Positions 46,522 through 56,746 are shown, numbered from the stretch's first letter. The stretch: 64,000 nt of DNA from CAZGOM01 sp964542875 (GCA_964542875.1 CAZIWA010000010.1:11871-75870); one strand, 5' to 3'. The notes: generated by a model not told the origin, from the letters alone. Numbers and translations: made by a program.

Positions 46522-47520
46522 TTACTTGGCGCGTTCGGGCACGTCCTTCACCAGCCGGTCGATGATCATGTCCGTGCTGACGCCTTCGGCTTCGGCCATG
46601 AAGCTGGCCGCGATGCGGTGGCGCAGAACGGGCTTGGCCAGGTGCCGGATATCGTCGCAGGAAACGTTCGCGCGGCCATGGATGGCGGCGAAAGTCTTGG
46701 CGGAAAGAATCAGCGCCTGGCTGGCGCGGGGACCGGCGCCCCAACCCACTTGTTCCTTCACGAATGCCGGCACACCGTCTTCCATCGGGCGCGTGGCGCG
46801 CACAAGGTCGACCGCGTAGGACATCACATGGGGAGAAACGGGGATGGAGCGAACCAGCTTCTGAATCTTCATCAGGTTGTCGCGATCGCAGACCGCATTG
46901 ACTTCCTGGGTTTCGTTGCCGGTCGTCTTCATGACGATCTGCTCTTCATCCTGCAGCTTGGGATATTTGATGAAGCTGTTGAGCAGGAAGCGGTCCTTCT
47001 GCGCTTCGGGCAGCGGGTAGGTACCTTCCTGGTCAATGGGGTTCTGCGTGGCAAGCACGAAGAACGGAGGCTGAAGCTTGTAGGTTTTGCCGCCTGAGGT
47101 GACTTCCTTTTCCTGCATGGCCTGGAGCAGCGCGGCCTGGGTTTTAGGAGGTGTACGGTTGATTTCGTCAGCCAGGATGATGTTGGCGAAAATCGGACCG
47201 GGGACGAACACCGTGATGCGCTTGCCGGTGGTGTGGTCCTCTTCGATCACGTTCGTGCCGACGATGTCCGAAGGCATCAGGTCAGGGGTGAACTGGATAC
47301 GCTTGAAGTTCAGCGAGAGGATCTGCGCCAGGGTGTTGATCATGAGCGTCTTGGCCAGGCCAGGCACGCCTTCCAGCAAGTTATGCCCGCCTGCAAAGAC
47401 CGTGATCAGCAGTTCCTCGATCACGTCCTGCTGGCCGACGACGACCTTGCTGAACTCTTCCATCATCTTTTCGCGGTAGGCGTTCAAGACTTCCAGTGAC
47501 TTTTCAATCTCTTTGCTCAT
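46522..47520 (-). CDS. moxR: MoxR-family AAA+ ATPase
   Basis: The 332-residue protein has the Walker A block EGVPGLAKT (residues ~50-58), Walker B IILADEIN (D118-E119), the ATQNP sensor-1 region and DRF arginine finger region. The C-terminal winged-helix part contains HRIAASFMAEAEGVSTDMII. MoxR ATPases are chaperone-like and work with vWA proteins in activating or assembling enzyme complexes. It is upstream of DUF58, BatA-like and vWA genes on the same strand. The leader of ~285 bases upstream has a 7-bp hairpin at 47577-47593. Confidence 0.93.
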   Translation of the reverse strand: MSKEIEKSLEVLNAYREKMMEEFSKVVVGQQDVIEELLITVFAGGHNLLEGVPGLAKTLMINTLAQILSLNFKRIQFTPDLMPSDIVGTNVIEEDHTTGKRITVFVPGPIFANIILADEINRTPPKTQAALLQAMQEKEVTSGGKTYKLQPPFFVLATQNPIDQEGTYPLPEAQKDRFLLNSFIKYPKLQDEEQIVMKTTGNETQEVNAVCDRDNLMKIQKLVRSIPVSPHVMSYAVDLVRATRPMEDGVPAFVKEQVGWGAGPRASQALILSAKTFAAIHGRANVSCDDIRHLAKPVLRHRIAASFMAEAEGVSTDMIIDRLVKDVPERAK

Positions 47521-47805
47521 GTTCTAGCCTGTCGTCCTCTGTGGTTTCTTTAGTAAAAAAGGCACCTGGTTGTGTATCCCCGGCACCCGGGGACTTCTGT
47601 TTGACGTTCAAGACCGCAGAAAGTTTACTGAATTAGCGGGACTGAATTTAATAGCCGTCGAGCGGCCGGTATTTCTCAACGGATGAAATGGAAGGTTACC
47701 TCAAAATCGGTTCAGAAGGTGGGCTCGCAAGCCCGATTTAAGCCGATTTTTTGATTTTTTCACGCATGTAACCATTTGTAACCGCTTTCCGGGGTGTTTG
47801 CTTGC
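47521..47805 (-). promoter_or_regulatory. Leader region of moxR
   Basis: No gene in 285 bases. A perfect hairpin TCCCCGG (47577-47583) / CCGGGGA (47587-47593) lies 57 bases upstream of moxR. A T-rich weak promoter (TTGAGA...TATTAA, 20-base spacer) can be seen on the minus strand near 47650-47680. Whether the upstream DUF4159 genes read through is unclear. Confidence 0.35.
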
Positions 47806-49425
47806 TTAATTGGTCATCGCGTAGGTCACCACATTGGTCAATACGCGCATGGCGTCATTGTTTTCAAGCCCCCTGGCGTATCCGTTGGACTCCTTATTCA
47901 CCCCACTCATGAGGTCATAGGGGGAGTAGATGACCGCCAGGCGACCATCGACATACAGTCCATAAAACATGGGCAATTCAAGATTTGGCTCCATGGTTCG
48001 GGCGTATGGGGTGTATTCCACACGCTGCACTTTGTTCCATCCTCCTGCAAACATCGGAGCGCTGGGGCTGATGGGAACAAAGGCGGCATCACCTGCACCA
48101 GGAGCGGCGGGCAGGACCTGAGCCATCTCGCGTTTAAATGCGGTATCAAACGGTTTTAGCCCCGCAGCGGATGTGACGACCAGGGTGCCGCCTTTAAGCA
48201 AATAATCCCGGAGGCCCGAGCGTTCGGCCTCCGAAAGCTGAAAGTTATAGTGCCCGGTCATGAACACAGTGGGGTATTGCCCCAGGGTTGGGCTGTCAAA
48301 AGTCACGGTTGCGGGGGCGTAATCCACATGGACGCTGGGACGTCCGCTGCGGTCGGCGGTGTTTTCGAAGATCCCCTGCATGACGGAGTTTTGAATCGCG
48401 GGGTTCACATCCCAGCTTCCGCTGTACTTCACCTGAGCGAACTTAAGCGTATCGCCCGGGCTGGTTTTGCCGTTGTACACCGGGAACTCCTGCGCCAGAA
48501 ACTTTCCGTAATTGGTTGCGCCCATGGCGTAGGCCATGATGTTCACGGCCATGCGCTGGGCTGATTCGCCCACCAGATGCCGGCCGCCACGTTCATATTC
48601 CCCAGGAGCGACGCCAGCCAACGCGCTGCCAAGGCCGTCGGGGACAAGAATCACCGCGGCGCGGGTGCCGATGTCCATGGAATAGACTTCCGGCTGCGTG
48701 GAGCGCGTCTGCCCCCCTGCCATGGTGATCATGCTGCTGAGCCGATATTTGGCGTTAAACAGCGGGTGATCCAGCGACAGCCTCACAAATGGTTTGTCCT
48801 TGAAAACCCGGGCCATCTCACGCTTGACCGCGGCGTTGAACTCAGCGCGCCCACGCGCTGCGTTAAACAACACAGTGCCGCCTGCCAGCACATAGGAGCG
48901 CATGTTCTCCACTTCGCGGTCGGTGAGCACAAAGTCGTAATCTCCCGTCATGAACAGCACCGGCATGGCGACAGGGTCAAAGCCTTCGGCCCTGCTGAGC
49001 GCTGCGGTGTCGTAGTTGTACTTGATCCCATTTTCCAGGCGGATGGTGGTCTGATCGGTAAGACCTTGCCCATCGCGTTTGAAGCTTTCCCACGGCTCAA
49101 ACTCCCACATGGCACCTTTGGCATCCTTCCAATACGCCTTCTCACCATAGACAAGTTTGGTGATCAGCGTGATGTTGTTGGGCGGCGGCGGAACACTCTG
49201 CTTGGTCTTTTGCTGGGATGGGCCAGCATCGGGAAGAATGCCGGTATCCTCAGCGGAATTCGTGGTGCGCTCGGGCGCCTTCGCCGAGTCTACCGGCTTG
49301 GCATCTACAGGCGGAAACACAACAGCCCGGCCGGCATGCGCCTGCCCTGTTGCCATCGCAACCACCACCAATGCTCCCGCTAATGAAATGCCTCGCACAA
49401 TCGTGCTTTTAAAATGCCTGTTCAT
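47806..49425 (-). CDS. DUF4159 secreted protein with duplicated domain
   Basis: The ~539-residue product begins with a signal peptide (MNRHFKSTIVRGISLAGALVVVAMATGQAHA). After a Pro-rich linker it carries two DUF4159-like domains: the first around residues 85-330 (VLFMTGDYDFVLTD...GGTVLFNAARGRAEFN...DIGTRAAVILVPDGLG) and the second around 335-539 (TVFMTGHYNFQLSEAER...GGTLVVTSAAGLKPFD). The fold is thought to be GATase1/ThuA-like; catalytic residues are not established. AAAGG lies 7 bases before ATG 49425. It is a paralogue of 50437-52113, with a single-domain paralogue in between. Confidence 0.85.
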   Translation of the reverse strand: MNRHFKSTIVRGISLAGALVVVAMATGQAHAGRAVVFPPVDAKPVDSAKAPERTTNSAEDTGILPDAGPSQQKTKQSVPPPPNNITLITKLVYGEKAYWKDAKGAMWEFEPWESFKRDGQGLTDQTTIRLENGIKYNYDTAALSRAEGFDPVAMPVLFMTGDYDFVLTDREVENMRSYVLAGGTVLFNAARGRAEFNAAVKREMARVFKDKPFVRLSLDHPLFNAKYRLSSMITMAGGQTRSTQPEVYSMDIGTRAAVILVPDGLGSALAGVAPGEYERGGRHLVGESAQRMAVNIMAYAMGATNYGKFLAQEFPVYNGKTSPGDTLKFAQVKYSGSWDVNPAIQNSVMQGIFENTADRSGRPSVHVDYAPATVTFDSPTLGQYPTVFMTGHYNFQLSEAERSGLRDYLLKGGTLVVTSAAGLKPFDTAFKREMAQVLPAAPGAGDAAFVPISPSAPMFAGGWNKVQRVEYTPYARTMEPNLELPMFYGLYVDGRLAVIYSPYDLMSGVNKESNGYARGLENNDAMRVLTNVVTYAMTN

Positions 49426-49563
49426 CAGTTCGCCTTTCCCGGTAAAGGTTTTCACACACAACAACAATGACACTCAGATCACGGGTTGGACGCGGCAACC
49501 CGTTCACCGGTTCTCAGGGATGCTCAATTGAATTAAACAAGATCTCGCCGGAACCCGCAGCGG

Positions 49564-50367
49564 TTATTCCTGCGTCTTGCATTTTTCAATCACCGGCCTG
49601 ATGATGGCATTGGTAAGGTCTGCGTTGTTCAAAGCGTAAGCCGCGATGTTAATCGCGATCCGATAGCCCGTTTCCCCCAGGTAATATGTTCCTTGGGCGT
49701 CGTAGGCTTCACGCGCCAGGCCGGTGAGCGCCGGGCCAAGACCATAAGGCACCAGCACCACCGCGGCGCGATCTTTGATCTGGATCATCTCAAGATCAAA
49801 AGCCCCATTATGGGTTTTGCCATTTTCAAGAACCGTACCGGACGCGAGCCTGTATCGGGTTGCATAGATTGAGTGATCTTCGGGCACTTTCTGGAACTGT
49901 GAATCCTTGAGCGTGCTCTGCATTTCCCTGCGCGCGGCAGCAGTAAACGACGTGCCACCATGGGTGCTGTTGAGTACGATCATCCCCCCTTCCTCGACGT
50001 ATTTCGCAAGCTTCCGGCGCTGCTCATCGGTGAGCTTGAAGTCGCCGTCACCGGTCAGGTAGAGCATGGGAACCCGATTGGCGATAAAAGCTTGGGCATC
50101 ATCGAACGTACGTTCTTCCGTGATGTAGATCACGCCATCATCAAGACGCGCGGTGGCTTCTTTTTCCCAAGCCTTCATGTCCCCGGGGAAATCCGACCGG
50201 GCTCCTTGGGGCAGCTCCTGATAATTGAGCTTCGCACCCATGAGGATTCGATTTACCGGAGGAGGCGCAGCCGATATGTTCCCAATGGCGTGGCTGATCA
50301 AAACCAAGGCCAGCATGACCGTGGCCGTGAAGCCAAACCAACCGTGCTTTTGAAACGGCGCAGGCAT
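49564..50367 (-). CDS. DUF4159 secreted protein, single domain
   Basis: The ~267-residue product starts with MPAPFQKHGWFGFTATVMLALVLISHAIGNISA, a signal peptide or anchor, and carries one DUF4159-like domain with VPMLYLTGDGDFKLTDEQRRKLAKYVEEGGMIVLNST and MIQIKDRAAVVLVPYGLGPALTG. The start at ATG 50367 is preferred over the GTG 18 bases upstream because it lies behind a GGGGG stretch. It sits 138 bases downstream of and 69 bases upstream of its two-domain relatives. The single unit is the probable building block of its two-domain neighbours. Confidence 0.83.
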   Translation of the reverse strand: MPAPFQKHGWFGFTATVMLALVLISHAIGNISAAPPPVNRILMGAKLNYQELPQGARSDFPGDMKAWEKEATARLDDGVIYITEERTFDDAQAFIANRVPMLYLTGDGDFKLTDEQRRKLAKYVEEGGMIVLNSTHGGTSFTAAARREMQSTLKDSQFQKVPEDHSIYATRYRLASGTVLENGKTHNGAFDLEMIQIKDRAAVVLVPYGLGPALTGLAREAYDAQGTYYLGETGYRIAINIAAYALNNADLTNAIIRPVIEKCKTQE

Positions 50368-50436
50368 GACAACCCCCGTGTGCACACAGCATCACATTTC
50401 CAATGCCTCTGAGTAACAGTAACACGCGTGGACCGA

Positions 50437-52113
50437 TCAGTTACTCAGCGCGTAGGTGACGATGTTGATCATCGCCTTCATTGCATCGTTGTTGGAGAGG
50501 CCTTTGGCGTAGCCGTTGGATTCCCGGTTCACACCGCTTAGGAGGTCGTATGGGGTGTAGATCACCGCCAGGCGGCCGTCGATGTAGATGCCGTAGAAAC
50601 GGGGGTAGTCCAGGTTGGGTTCCAGGCTCTTTGAATACGGCGTGTATTCGACACGATCCATTTTGTTCCAACCGCCGGCGAACATGGGGCTCGAAGGCGT
50701 GATGGGGACAAAATAGGCTTCAGCAGAGGAGCCTTTTGCCCCGCCGGTTTCGCTGGCGGGGATGACTTGCATGATCTCACGCTTAAATGCGGTATCAAAC
50801 GGCTTGAGTCCCGCAGCGGAGGAGACGATCAGCGTGCCACCTTTAAGGAGGTAGTCGCGCAGGCCGGTTTTTTCCGCATCGGTGAGCTTAAAGTCGTAAT
50901 GACCGGTCATGAAGATCGCGGGATACGCACCAAGGTCCGGGCTGTCGAGCGTGACCGAGGTGGGCGTATAGTCCACCTGAATAGCCGGACGGCCATTGCG
51001 GTCGGATGTGTTTTCATAAACACCCTGAATCACCATGTTCTGGATCGCGGGGTTCACGTCCCAGCTTCCGGCGTATTTCACCTGGGCGAATTTGAGGGTA
51101 TCGCCGGGAGCGGTTTTGCCGTTATAGGTGGGGAATTCCTGCGAGAGGAATTTGCCGTAGCTGGTGGAGCCCAGCGCGTAGGCGATCAGGTTGATGCTCA
51201 TGCGCTTGGCGGATTCGCCGACGTAGTGCTTGCCGCGGCGTTCGTAGCTGCCCGGGTCCAGGCCGGCCAGTGCCGAGCCCAGTCCGTATGGAACCAAGAT
51301 GGCTGCGGCACGGGTGCCGATATCAATGGAGAGAATTTCAGGCGCGGCCTGTTTGGCCTGGCCGTTGGCCATCATCAGCAGCGTGTTGAGCTTGTACTTG
51401 GCGTTGTAGATTGCGTGGTCCAGCGGGACCATCATGAATGTCTTGTCTTTGAACACGCGCTTCATTTCACGCTTCACGGCGTTGTTGAAGTCTTCCTGCC
51501 CGCGGGCAGCGTTGAAGATGATCGTCCCGCCGCCAAGCAGGTAATTGCGCACGTTCACCACTTCGGCGTCGGTGAACTTAAAGTCGTAGTCGCCGGTCAT
51601 GTAGAGGATGGAAATCGTCGCGGGGTCAAACCCTTCGGGCGCTTTCAAGTCCTTGGTGTCGTACTGGTAGAGCACGCCGTTATCAAGCCGTGTCGTCGCC
51701 TCGCCGGTGATCGTCACGCCGTCGTTTTTGTAGCTTTCCCACGGCTCGAATTTGATGACCCGGCTGCCGTCGTTGTATTCCAGCGGTTCGCCGTACTTGA
51801 GCTTGGTCAAGAGGGTGATGTTGTTGGGCGGCGGCGGAGAGCTTTCCTTGGTCTTGCGCTGAGAGGGACCGTAGTCAGGCAAAATGCCGGTGTCTTCACC
51901 GGAGTTGCTGGTGCGTTCAGGGGCCTTCTGAGGCGGGATCGGGGGCGAATCCGCGGGAGGGAACGCCACGCGGCGCAGGCCCTGGGCGTACGCCGTCGAA
52001 GGGGAAGCCATCGCCAGCGCCATGCCCAGCGTAAACGCCCCCAGGAGCGCAACGCGAGACCAACCGCTCTTTTTCACAAAGGAATCACTGGTTTTGATTT
52101 GCCTGGTCTTCAT
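50437..52113 (-). CDS. DUF4159 secreted protein with duplicated domain
   Basis: The 558-residue product has a signal peptide (residues ~20-45, LLGAFTLGMALAMASPSTAYA) and two DUF4159-like domains as in the 47806-49425 protein; large blocks are identical between the two (GDTLKFAQVKY, SWDVNPAIQN, LAVIY.PYDL.SGVN.ESNGYA.GL.NNDAM). Its start overlaps the stop of the beta-helix gene by ATGA, so translation is probably coupled. It ends 69 bases before the single-domain member. Confidence 0.87.
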   Translation of the reverse strand: MKTRQIKTSDSFVKKSGWSRVALLGAFTLGMALAMASPSTAYAQGLRRVAFPPADSPPIPPQKAPERTSNSGEDTGILPDYGPSQRKTKESSPPPPNNITLLTKLKYGEPLEYNDGSRVIKFEPWESYKNDGVTITGEATTRLDNGVLYQYDTKDLKAPEGFDPATISILYMTGDYDFKFTDAEVVNVRNYLLGGGTIIFNAARGQEDFNNAVKREMKRVFKDKTFMMVPLDHAIYNAKYKLNTLLMMANGQAKQAAPEILSIDIGTRAAAILVPYGLGSALAGLDPGSYERRGKHYVGESAKRMSINLIAYALGSTSYGKFLSQEFPTYNGKTAPGDTLKFAQVKYAGSWDVNPAIQNMVIQGVYENTSDRNGRPAIQVDYTPTSVTLDSPDLGAYPAIFMTGHYDFKLTDAEKTGLRDYLLKGGTLIVSSAAGLKPFDTAFKREIMQVIPASETGGAKGSSAEAYFVPITPSSPMFAGGWNKMDRVEYTPYSKSLEPNLDYPRFYGIYIDGRLAVIYTPYDLLSGVNRESNGYAKGLSNNDAMKAMINIVTYALSN

Positions 52114-53774
52114 TTTAATTCAACCTCCACTGTGGGCTTGCCGTTGTCAGGCGAAGGGCGAAACCAATCGGCCTGGGGCTTGACCACAAGTTCCTTGAGC
52201 ATCTTCATCGTATCTTTGGAATTCGCATCATCGGGCTCGACGCCGATCCGGATCTTGTACTCCGGCGCTTCGATCGTCTTGCCCGGCTTGCTGACGCCCC
52301 AGGAATTCACGACCAGGGCATCGGCGGAGTCCGGAAACGGGGTGAACCCGGTATTGAGGTTCACCTTCGCGGGTGAGCCGATCACGTTGGGGTCCATCAT
52401 GCCGGGCTTGACGGGTTCCTTGGGGTTATGAGTATTCACCTCAACCCAAAGTTCCTTTCCATTCGAGCCGGGTGCGGGCTTACCTTCCTTCATGCCCGGC
52501 CAAGTGACTTTCACGATCATGTACTCGCGTGTTTGAACGGGTACATCAGGGTTTCCGCCCCACACGCTGAACATTTCCGGCTTGAGATTGCAGTTGAGAA
52601 ATAACCCGCTGGCCGAGCTGATGGAGACCGCCTTGCCGGTTTCTTTCACAAGATCGACAAACGACACGTTGGTCACCTGGATGCGCGTGTTGGTGACGTT
52701 CATGCCTTCTTTGGCGCCCTTGATGGTTGATTCCTCAACCACGCCGGTCATGGAGGTCAGGTGCATTGCCGTCGGAACGTTGGTGACGGTGTTCTTCTTG
52801 ATGATGGCGTTGCTGCCATACCAGTAGATGCCAATCTGAGTGCAGTCGGAAATGGTGTTATTCATCACCGTGGAGTCAGGCTGTGCGCTGCCTTGAATGC
52901 CGGTGGTGAATGCCCCCTTGATCACGTTTCCCTTGATGTCAGCCAACGGGCTGGAAGAAACGGCGATCGCAGCTACCGCAGGCGCGACGGCTTCACCGGG
53001 GATGAAGTCGTTGTAGCCGATCACGGGCGTGTCGCAGGTGTCGATGGCGATCCGGGCATAGCCGGTGAAGTTACAGCTTGTGATGTTGAAGCGCTCGTTG
53101 GCCTTGGAGCCAGTGTTGTCGATGCCCGAGGCGAGGACGGCGATGTTGTCCACCGCGGCGCGCTGAATATCGATCATGTTCGATTTGCCGCCTTTGATCA
53201 GCCCGGGCACCACTGCAGCGCCTGCGGCAGGAGGAGCCACACCGATGTAGATATTGGATTTATTCTCAATCTTGTTGCGCGCGCCGTAGACGAGGATCGA
53301 GCCGTTCTGCATCAGCTTGATCGACCGGCTTTCAGCGGTCGTGCCGACCATGATGAGCTTCTGGACGTCTTGCGCCCTGCCGTTGGCGTCGGGGTCTGTG
53401 CGCGATGCACCGGCGCCCATTCGGATGGCGCCGTAAGACTCGATGGCCCCCGCCACGGACATCACCTTAATACCGTCGCTGTTTTTGAATGACAACACGG
53501 AGCGGGGATCAATGTAGATGGAATTACACGTCACCGTGGTGCTGTCGTCTTTGTTGAAGATGACCTGGTCGCCCGCGGTCACCGTCACATCGTCCTTGGC
53601 TGTGGGAACAACGCCCCCCTTCCAGGTGGAAGGGTCTGACCATTCACCGCCGCCGACGCCATTGGAGTGGATTTCCTTGGCTTCCTGAGCCATGGCAAAG
53701 CCAGGCAAGATAGCCAGGAGCATGAAGGCCAACAGAGCATGCAGCACAATTTGATGTTTCGTCTTCGAGGTCAT
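52110..53774 (-). CDS. Secreted right-handed beta-helix repeat protein
   Basis: The 554-residue product has a signal peptide (LLAFMLLAILPGFAMA), a G8-like or related N-terminal block (WSDPSTWKGGVVPTAKDDVTV), and then many short repeated turns typical of parallel beta-helices (IKGNVIKGAFTTGIQ, MNNTISDCTQIGIYW, IIKKNTVTNVPTAMHL). Both ends overlap neighbours by ATGA: with the upstream SHD1/PA14 gene and the downstream DUF4159 gene. Such helices often bind or cleave polysaccharides, but no catalytic acid pair is identified here. Confidence 0.85.
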   Translation of the reverse strand: MTSKTKHQIVLHALLAFMLLAILPGFAMAQEAKEIHSNGVGGGEWSDPSTWKGGVVPTAKDDVTVTAGDQVIFNKDDSTTVTCNSIYIDPRSVLSFKNSDGIKVMSVAGAIESYGAIRMGAGASRTDPDANGRAQDVQKLIMVGTTAESRSIKLMQNGSILVYGARNKIENKSNIYIGVAPPAAGAAVVPGLIKGGKSNMIDIQRAAVDNIAVLASGIDNTGSKANERFNITSCNFTGYARIAIDTCDTPVIGYNDFIPGEAVAPAVAAIAVSSSPLADIKGNVIKGAFTTGIQGSAQPDSTVMNNTISDCTQIGIYWYGSNAIIKKNTVTNVPTAMHLTSMTGVVEESTIKGAKEGMNVTNTRIQVTNVSFVDLVKETGKAVSISSASGLFLNCNLKPEMFSVWGGNPDVPVQTREYMIVKVTWPGMKEGKPAPGSNGKELWVEVNTHNPKEPVKPGMMDPNVIGSPAKVNLNTGFTPFPDSADALVVNSWGVSKPGKTIEAPEYKIRIGVEPDDANSKDTMKMLKELVVKPQADWFRPSPDNGKPTVEVELK

Positions 53775-56746
53775 TCCTCGGTGTTTCCTTGGATGAAGTT
53801 CCGGTACGAGTCCATTTCCCTGGGGCTAACGGGCGCGATACGCAGGCCGTCAAGCTGAAGCGCACCGGCGGCATACCGGTAAGAGAAGGTGAGCTGGCCG
53901 TCCTGTGTGACGGGGGCCTTGATGACTGCCGTCGACTTGCGCCATGTGCCAAAGGAGCGTTCAAGATAGCTCGTTGAACTGCCCTGGGTGGGATGCAGTG
54001 CGTTACCGCCGCCGTAGAGCCAGACGCTCAGGTGTTGCCGGTAAGGCCCGCCGGCATCGAAGGCGTCGGTCTTGTACCAGAGGTCGACGACGAAGTCCCC
54101 TTCGCTCTCAATGTTGCGCAGACGGATGGCGTAGTCATAAAAGAGCGCAAGGTTCACGGGGAGTGCGGGGCAGAGCCCAATCACATCGCCATGAAGGCCA
54201 AAGCCCTGCACGATCCGGAAATTGGTGGGCGTTCCCGCAGGCCGGCCTTGGGGGTCCAGCAACGAGAAGCAGTTGGATATGCCCTGGAACACAAGGGTGG
54301 AAAGATCGACCTTCGCCGCCGACGTGCCAGGCGCGGCCGGCGCTGCGCCACCCGTGGCGGAACGCGCCGCAGCGGCGGCCTCACGCTGGATGCGCGAAAG
54401 CCGGGTCTTGATCGATTCACGCACGGCTTCGAGCTTCTGCGATACGAAGAACTGGTGATAGCTGGTGTCGATCATGTCCAGCACTTTCATGGCTTCTTCA
54501 AACTTGTACATGCGCCGATAGGTGTCGGCGATGCCGTAGAGCGCACGGTCGTGAAAGCCGGCCCAGTTCTGGAGCTTGAGTACGATCTCATAGTTATTGA
54601 GCGCACTTTCGTAGCGGCCGGCGTTGCGGTCGGTTTCGGCGACCAGATAGTTGTAGAGCCCGTCGAGCTTCTGATCGGGATAGTTGATCTCGATGCGCTC
54701 AAGAAGCGCCCGGGTCTGCCGGATATCGCCGGACTTAAGCCGTTGTTCCGCCACACGCAGGAGGGAGCCGCGGGTGATGGCATCGGCATTGGAGCTGGAA
54801 TTGAATTCCTGCCCGCCGAGCTTGGTGGCCAGGGTGTAGGCGTCGGCGGCCCGGGTCAGTTCGCCGGTTTTAACAAACAGATCGCCCCACTTGATGGCCG
54901 CTTGACGCACCGCGGGATGGTCCAGCCGGCGGTACTCATCAATCATCTTTTCATAGCGCTTGCTGGCCTCGGTGTAGTCCTTGAGGTGATCGGCATAGAT
55001 GTCGGCAAAGGCCATCTTCACGGTCAGCGCGAGACTGGGAAGCTTGGCGAACTCCGCAAGCACTTTGTCTTCCAGCTTCACGGCTTCGTTGGCCCGCTGC
55101 TGGAACGCCATGGACTGAATCAACTGGCTGTAGAGCAGTGCGCGAAGCTTGGGGTCCTCATTGGGAGTGGCCAGGAGGTGCGTTGCCACCTTTTCCATCA
55201 GCGGCCAGCGCGTGGCCTGCTCACAGATCATCAGGTATTCAAAAATCGTCTTGATCTGGGCCGGAGGAAGCTTCTTCCATTCCATCTGATCAATCACCTT
55301 CACGGCCTTGCCCAGGGAAAGCGGGCTGGTGGCCAGAGGCGGCGTCCACACATAAACCGTGCGCTTCATAAGCGGCACATCGCCGGACTTGAGCGTGACG
55401 TTGAACTCCCCTTCCGAGAGGTACACGTGGCTGGGGCTTGCGCCGGTGCCCTGCGTGCCGTCGCCGAAATCCCACACTAACTGCTCAGGGGCTTTGACGG
55501 CGCCCTGGGCTTTAAAATCCACGAGCCAGATTTTCACGCCGTTGCAGGAAAGCGCATCATCGATGCCGTAATCAAACGTCGCCACCTGGGCGGCGGCCGG
55601 AGCCTCCATGCCCACCACATCGCCGACGAGCGTTTCAGCAAACGCCGTCCGGGGGATGTAGCTGTATGTGCCTTTGTCAGCGGGAATCCAGATCGGCACG
55701 CAGTAGCCGATGGCCCCAGGGTTGTTGCCCAGCACGTGGTGCAGTTCGATCTTGCGGACACCTTCGGTCAACTCCACACGAGCGCCAAAGGGATAGTTAA
55801 AGGTGGCGGGGGTCGCATCCTTGGGGAACTTAAACGCCTGCTGGCCCTGGCGGGTTTTGGCCCCGGGGTTCTGCACCAGGAGCTTGCCGTCGACAAACAG
55901 AAATGCCGCGTCGTCGGAGTTCAAGAATATCTGGTAAAAGCCGGTCTTGGGCACCTTCAAAAACCCGCGGTAGGACGTTGCGAAGTTTCGCGCATCGCCC
56001 GGACGGACGGGGTTGGCGTTCTGGATGATCTCGGCGCACATGGCGTTGCCGGAAACGTTATCGCTCTTGCCCAGGCCTTCGGCGACGTCTTTCCAACTGC
56101 TGAGGTTATCGCCGGCCCACTTGCGGACTTCGACGGTCAACCCTTCAGGAATCTGCTCGGCCTTGGGGCCCGGCGCGCCGGACCTGCTGCTGGCGTAAAC
56201 CCAGTAAAAAACGTCATCGCCATTGCGCTTGAACTGGACGATGGTGTTGCCTTTGGGATCATGCGAAACGACATAGACCGGGATGGCCTGCCCGCCGCGC
56301 GTCTGAGCGACGATGTCCGTGCCGTCAGGATTGAGCCATGAGCCCACAGGCAGCGAGACGGAGATGGATTCGGACTTATTGAGCACCGGGTCAACCGCTG
56401 CACGAACCACAAACCGAACCCGGTAGCCATCCACCCAGGCCGGGCTTTTAGCCGGTTTGGTGGGGTCGATAAAGGTTTCCTGAATCCAGGCCTGGTCGCT
56501 CTCAGACAGCTTGCTGAGAGGCACTACGACGTCTTTGCCGTCGGCGCCGCGAATGGTGGCGTTGCCGTCTTTTACAAGGATGACATAGCCTTTGACGACA
56601 GGCCCGCCTGTCTGCGCCCAGTCCTTGATATGGGCGGGTGTCTGCGCCATGGCGTTTGCGCCGCAGGCCAGCACGAAGAGCACGGCCAACACAAGCGCCA
56701 ATGCGCGTTTCCAAGGGGCCAGTTTCAAGATTCCCATATGCTGCAT
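53771..56746 (-). CDS. Large secreted protein with SHD1, PA14-like, PKD and TPR regions
   Basis: The 991-residue product has a signal peptide (ALALVLAVLFVLACGANAMA), an SHD1 domain at ~50-90 (VKGYVILVKDGNATIRGADGKDVVVPLSKLSESDQAWI), a PA14-like segment at ~200-350 (YRGFLKVPKTGFYQIFLNSDDAAFLFVDGKLL), a PKD domain at ~405-470 (LVWDFGDGTQGTGASPSHVY), helical TPR-like repeats (~480-800), and a C-terminal carbohydrate-binding-like segment. SHD1 is a planctomycete-typical domain. Likely extracytoplasmic and a protein or glycan binder. Start ATG 56746 (a second ATG lies three codons later). Overlaps the beta-helix gene by ATGA. Confidence 0.85.
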   Translation of the reverse strand: MQHMGILKLAPWKRALALVLAVLFVLACGANAMAQTPAHIKDWAQTGGPVVKGYVILVKDGNATIRGADGKDVVVPLSKLSESDQAWIQETFIDPTKPAKSPAWVDGYRVRFVVRAAVDPVLNKSESISVSLPVGSWLNPDGTDIVAQTRGGQAIPVYVVSHDPKGNTIVQFKRNGDDVFYWVYASSRSGAPGPKAEQIPEGLTVEVRKWAGDNLSSWKDVAEGLGKSDNVSGNAMCAEIIQNANPVRPGDARNFATSYRGFLKVPKTGFYQIFLNSDDAAFLFVDGKLLVQNPGAKTRQGQQAFKFPKDATPATFNYPFGARVELTEGVRKIELHHVLGNNPGAIGYCVPIWIPADKGTYSYIPRTAFAETLVGDVVGMEAPAAAQVATFDYGIDDALSCNGVKIWLVDFKAQGAVKAPEQLVWDFGDGTQGTGASPSHVYLSEGEFNVTLKSGDVPLMKRTVYVWTPPLATSPLSLGKAVKVIDQMEWKKLPPAQIKTIFEYLMICEQATRWPLMEKVATHLLATPNEDPKLRALLYSQLIQSMAFQQRANEAVKLEDKVLAEFAKLPSLALTVKMAFADIYADHLKDYTEASKRYEKMIDEYRRLDHPAVRQAAIKWGDLFVKTGELTRAADAYTLATKLGGQEFNSSSNADAITRGSLLRVAEQRLKSGDIRQTRALLERIEINYPDQKLDGLYNYLVAETDRNAGRYESALNNYEIVLKLQNWAGFHDRALYGIADTYRRMYKFEEAMKVLDMIDTSYHQFFVSQKLEAVRESIKTRLSRIQREAAAAARSATGGAAPAAPGTSAAKVDLSTLVFQGISNCFSLLDPQGRPAGTPTNFRIVQGFGLHGDVIGLCPALPVNLALFYDYAIRLRNIESEGDFVVDLWYKTDAFDAGGPYRQHLSVWLYGGGNALHPTQGSSTSYLERSFGTWRKSTAVIKAPVTQDGQLTFSYRYAAGALQLDGLRIAPVSPREMDSYRNFIQGNTEE

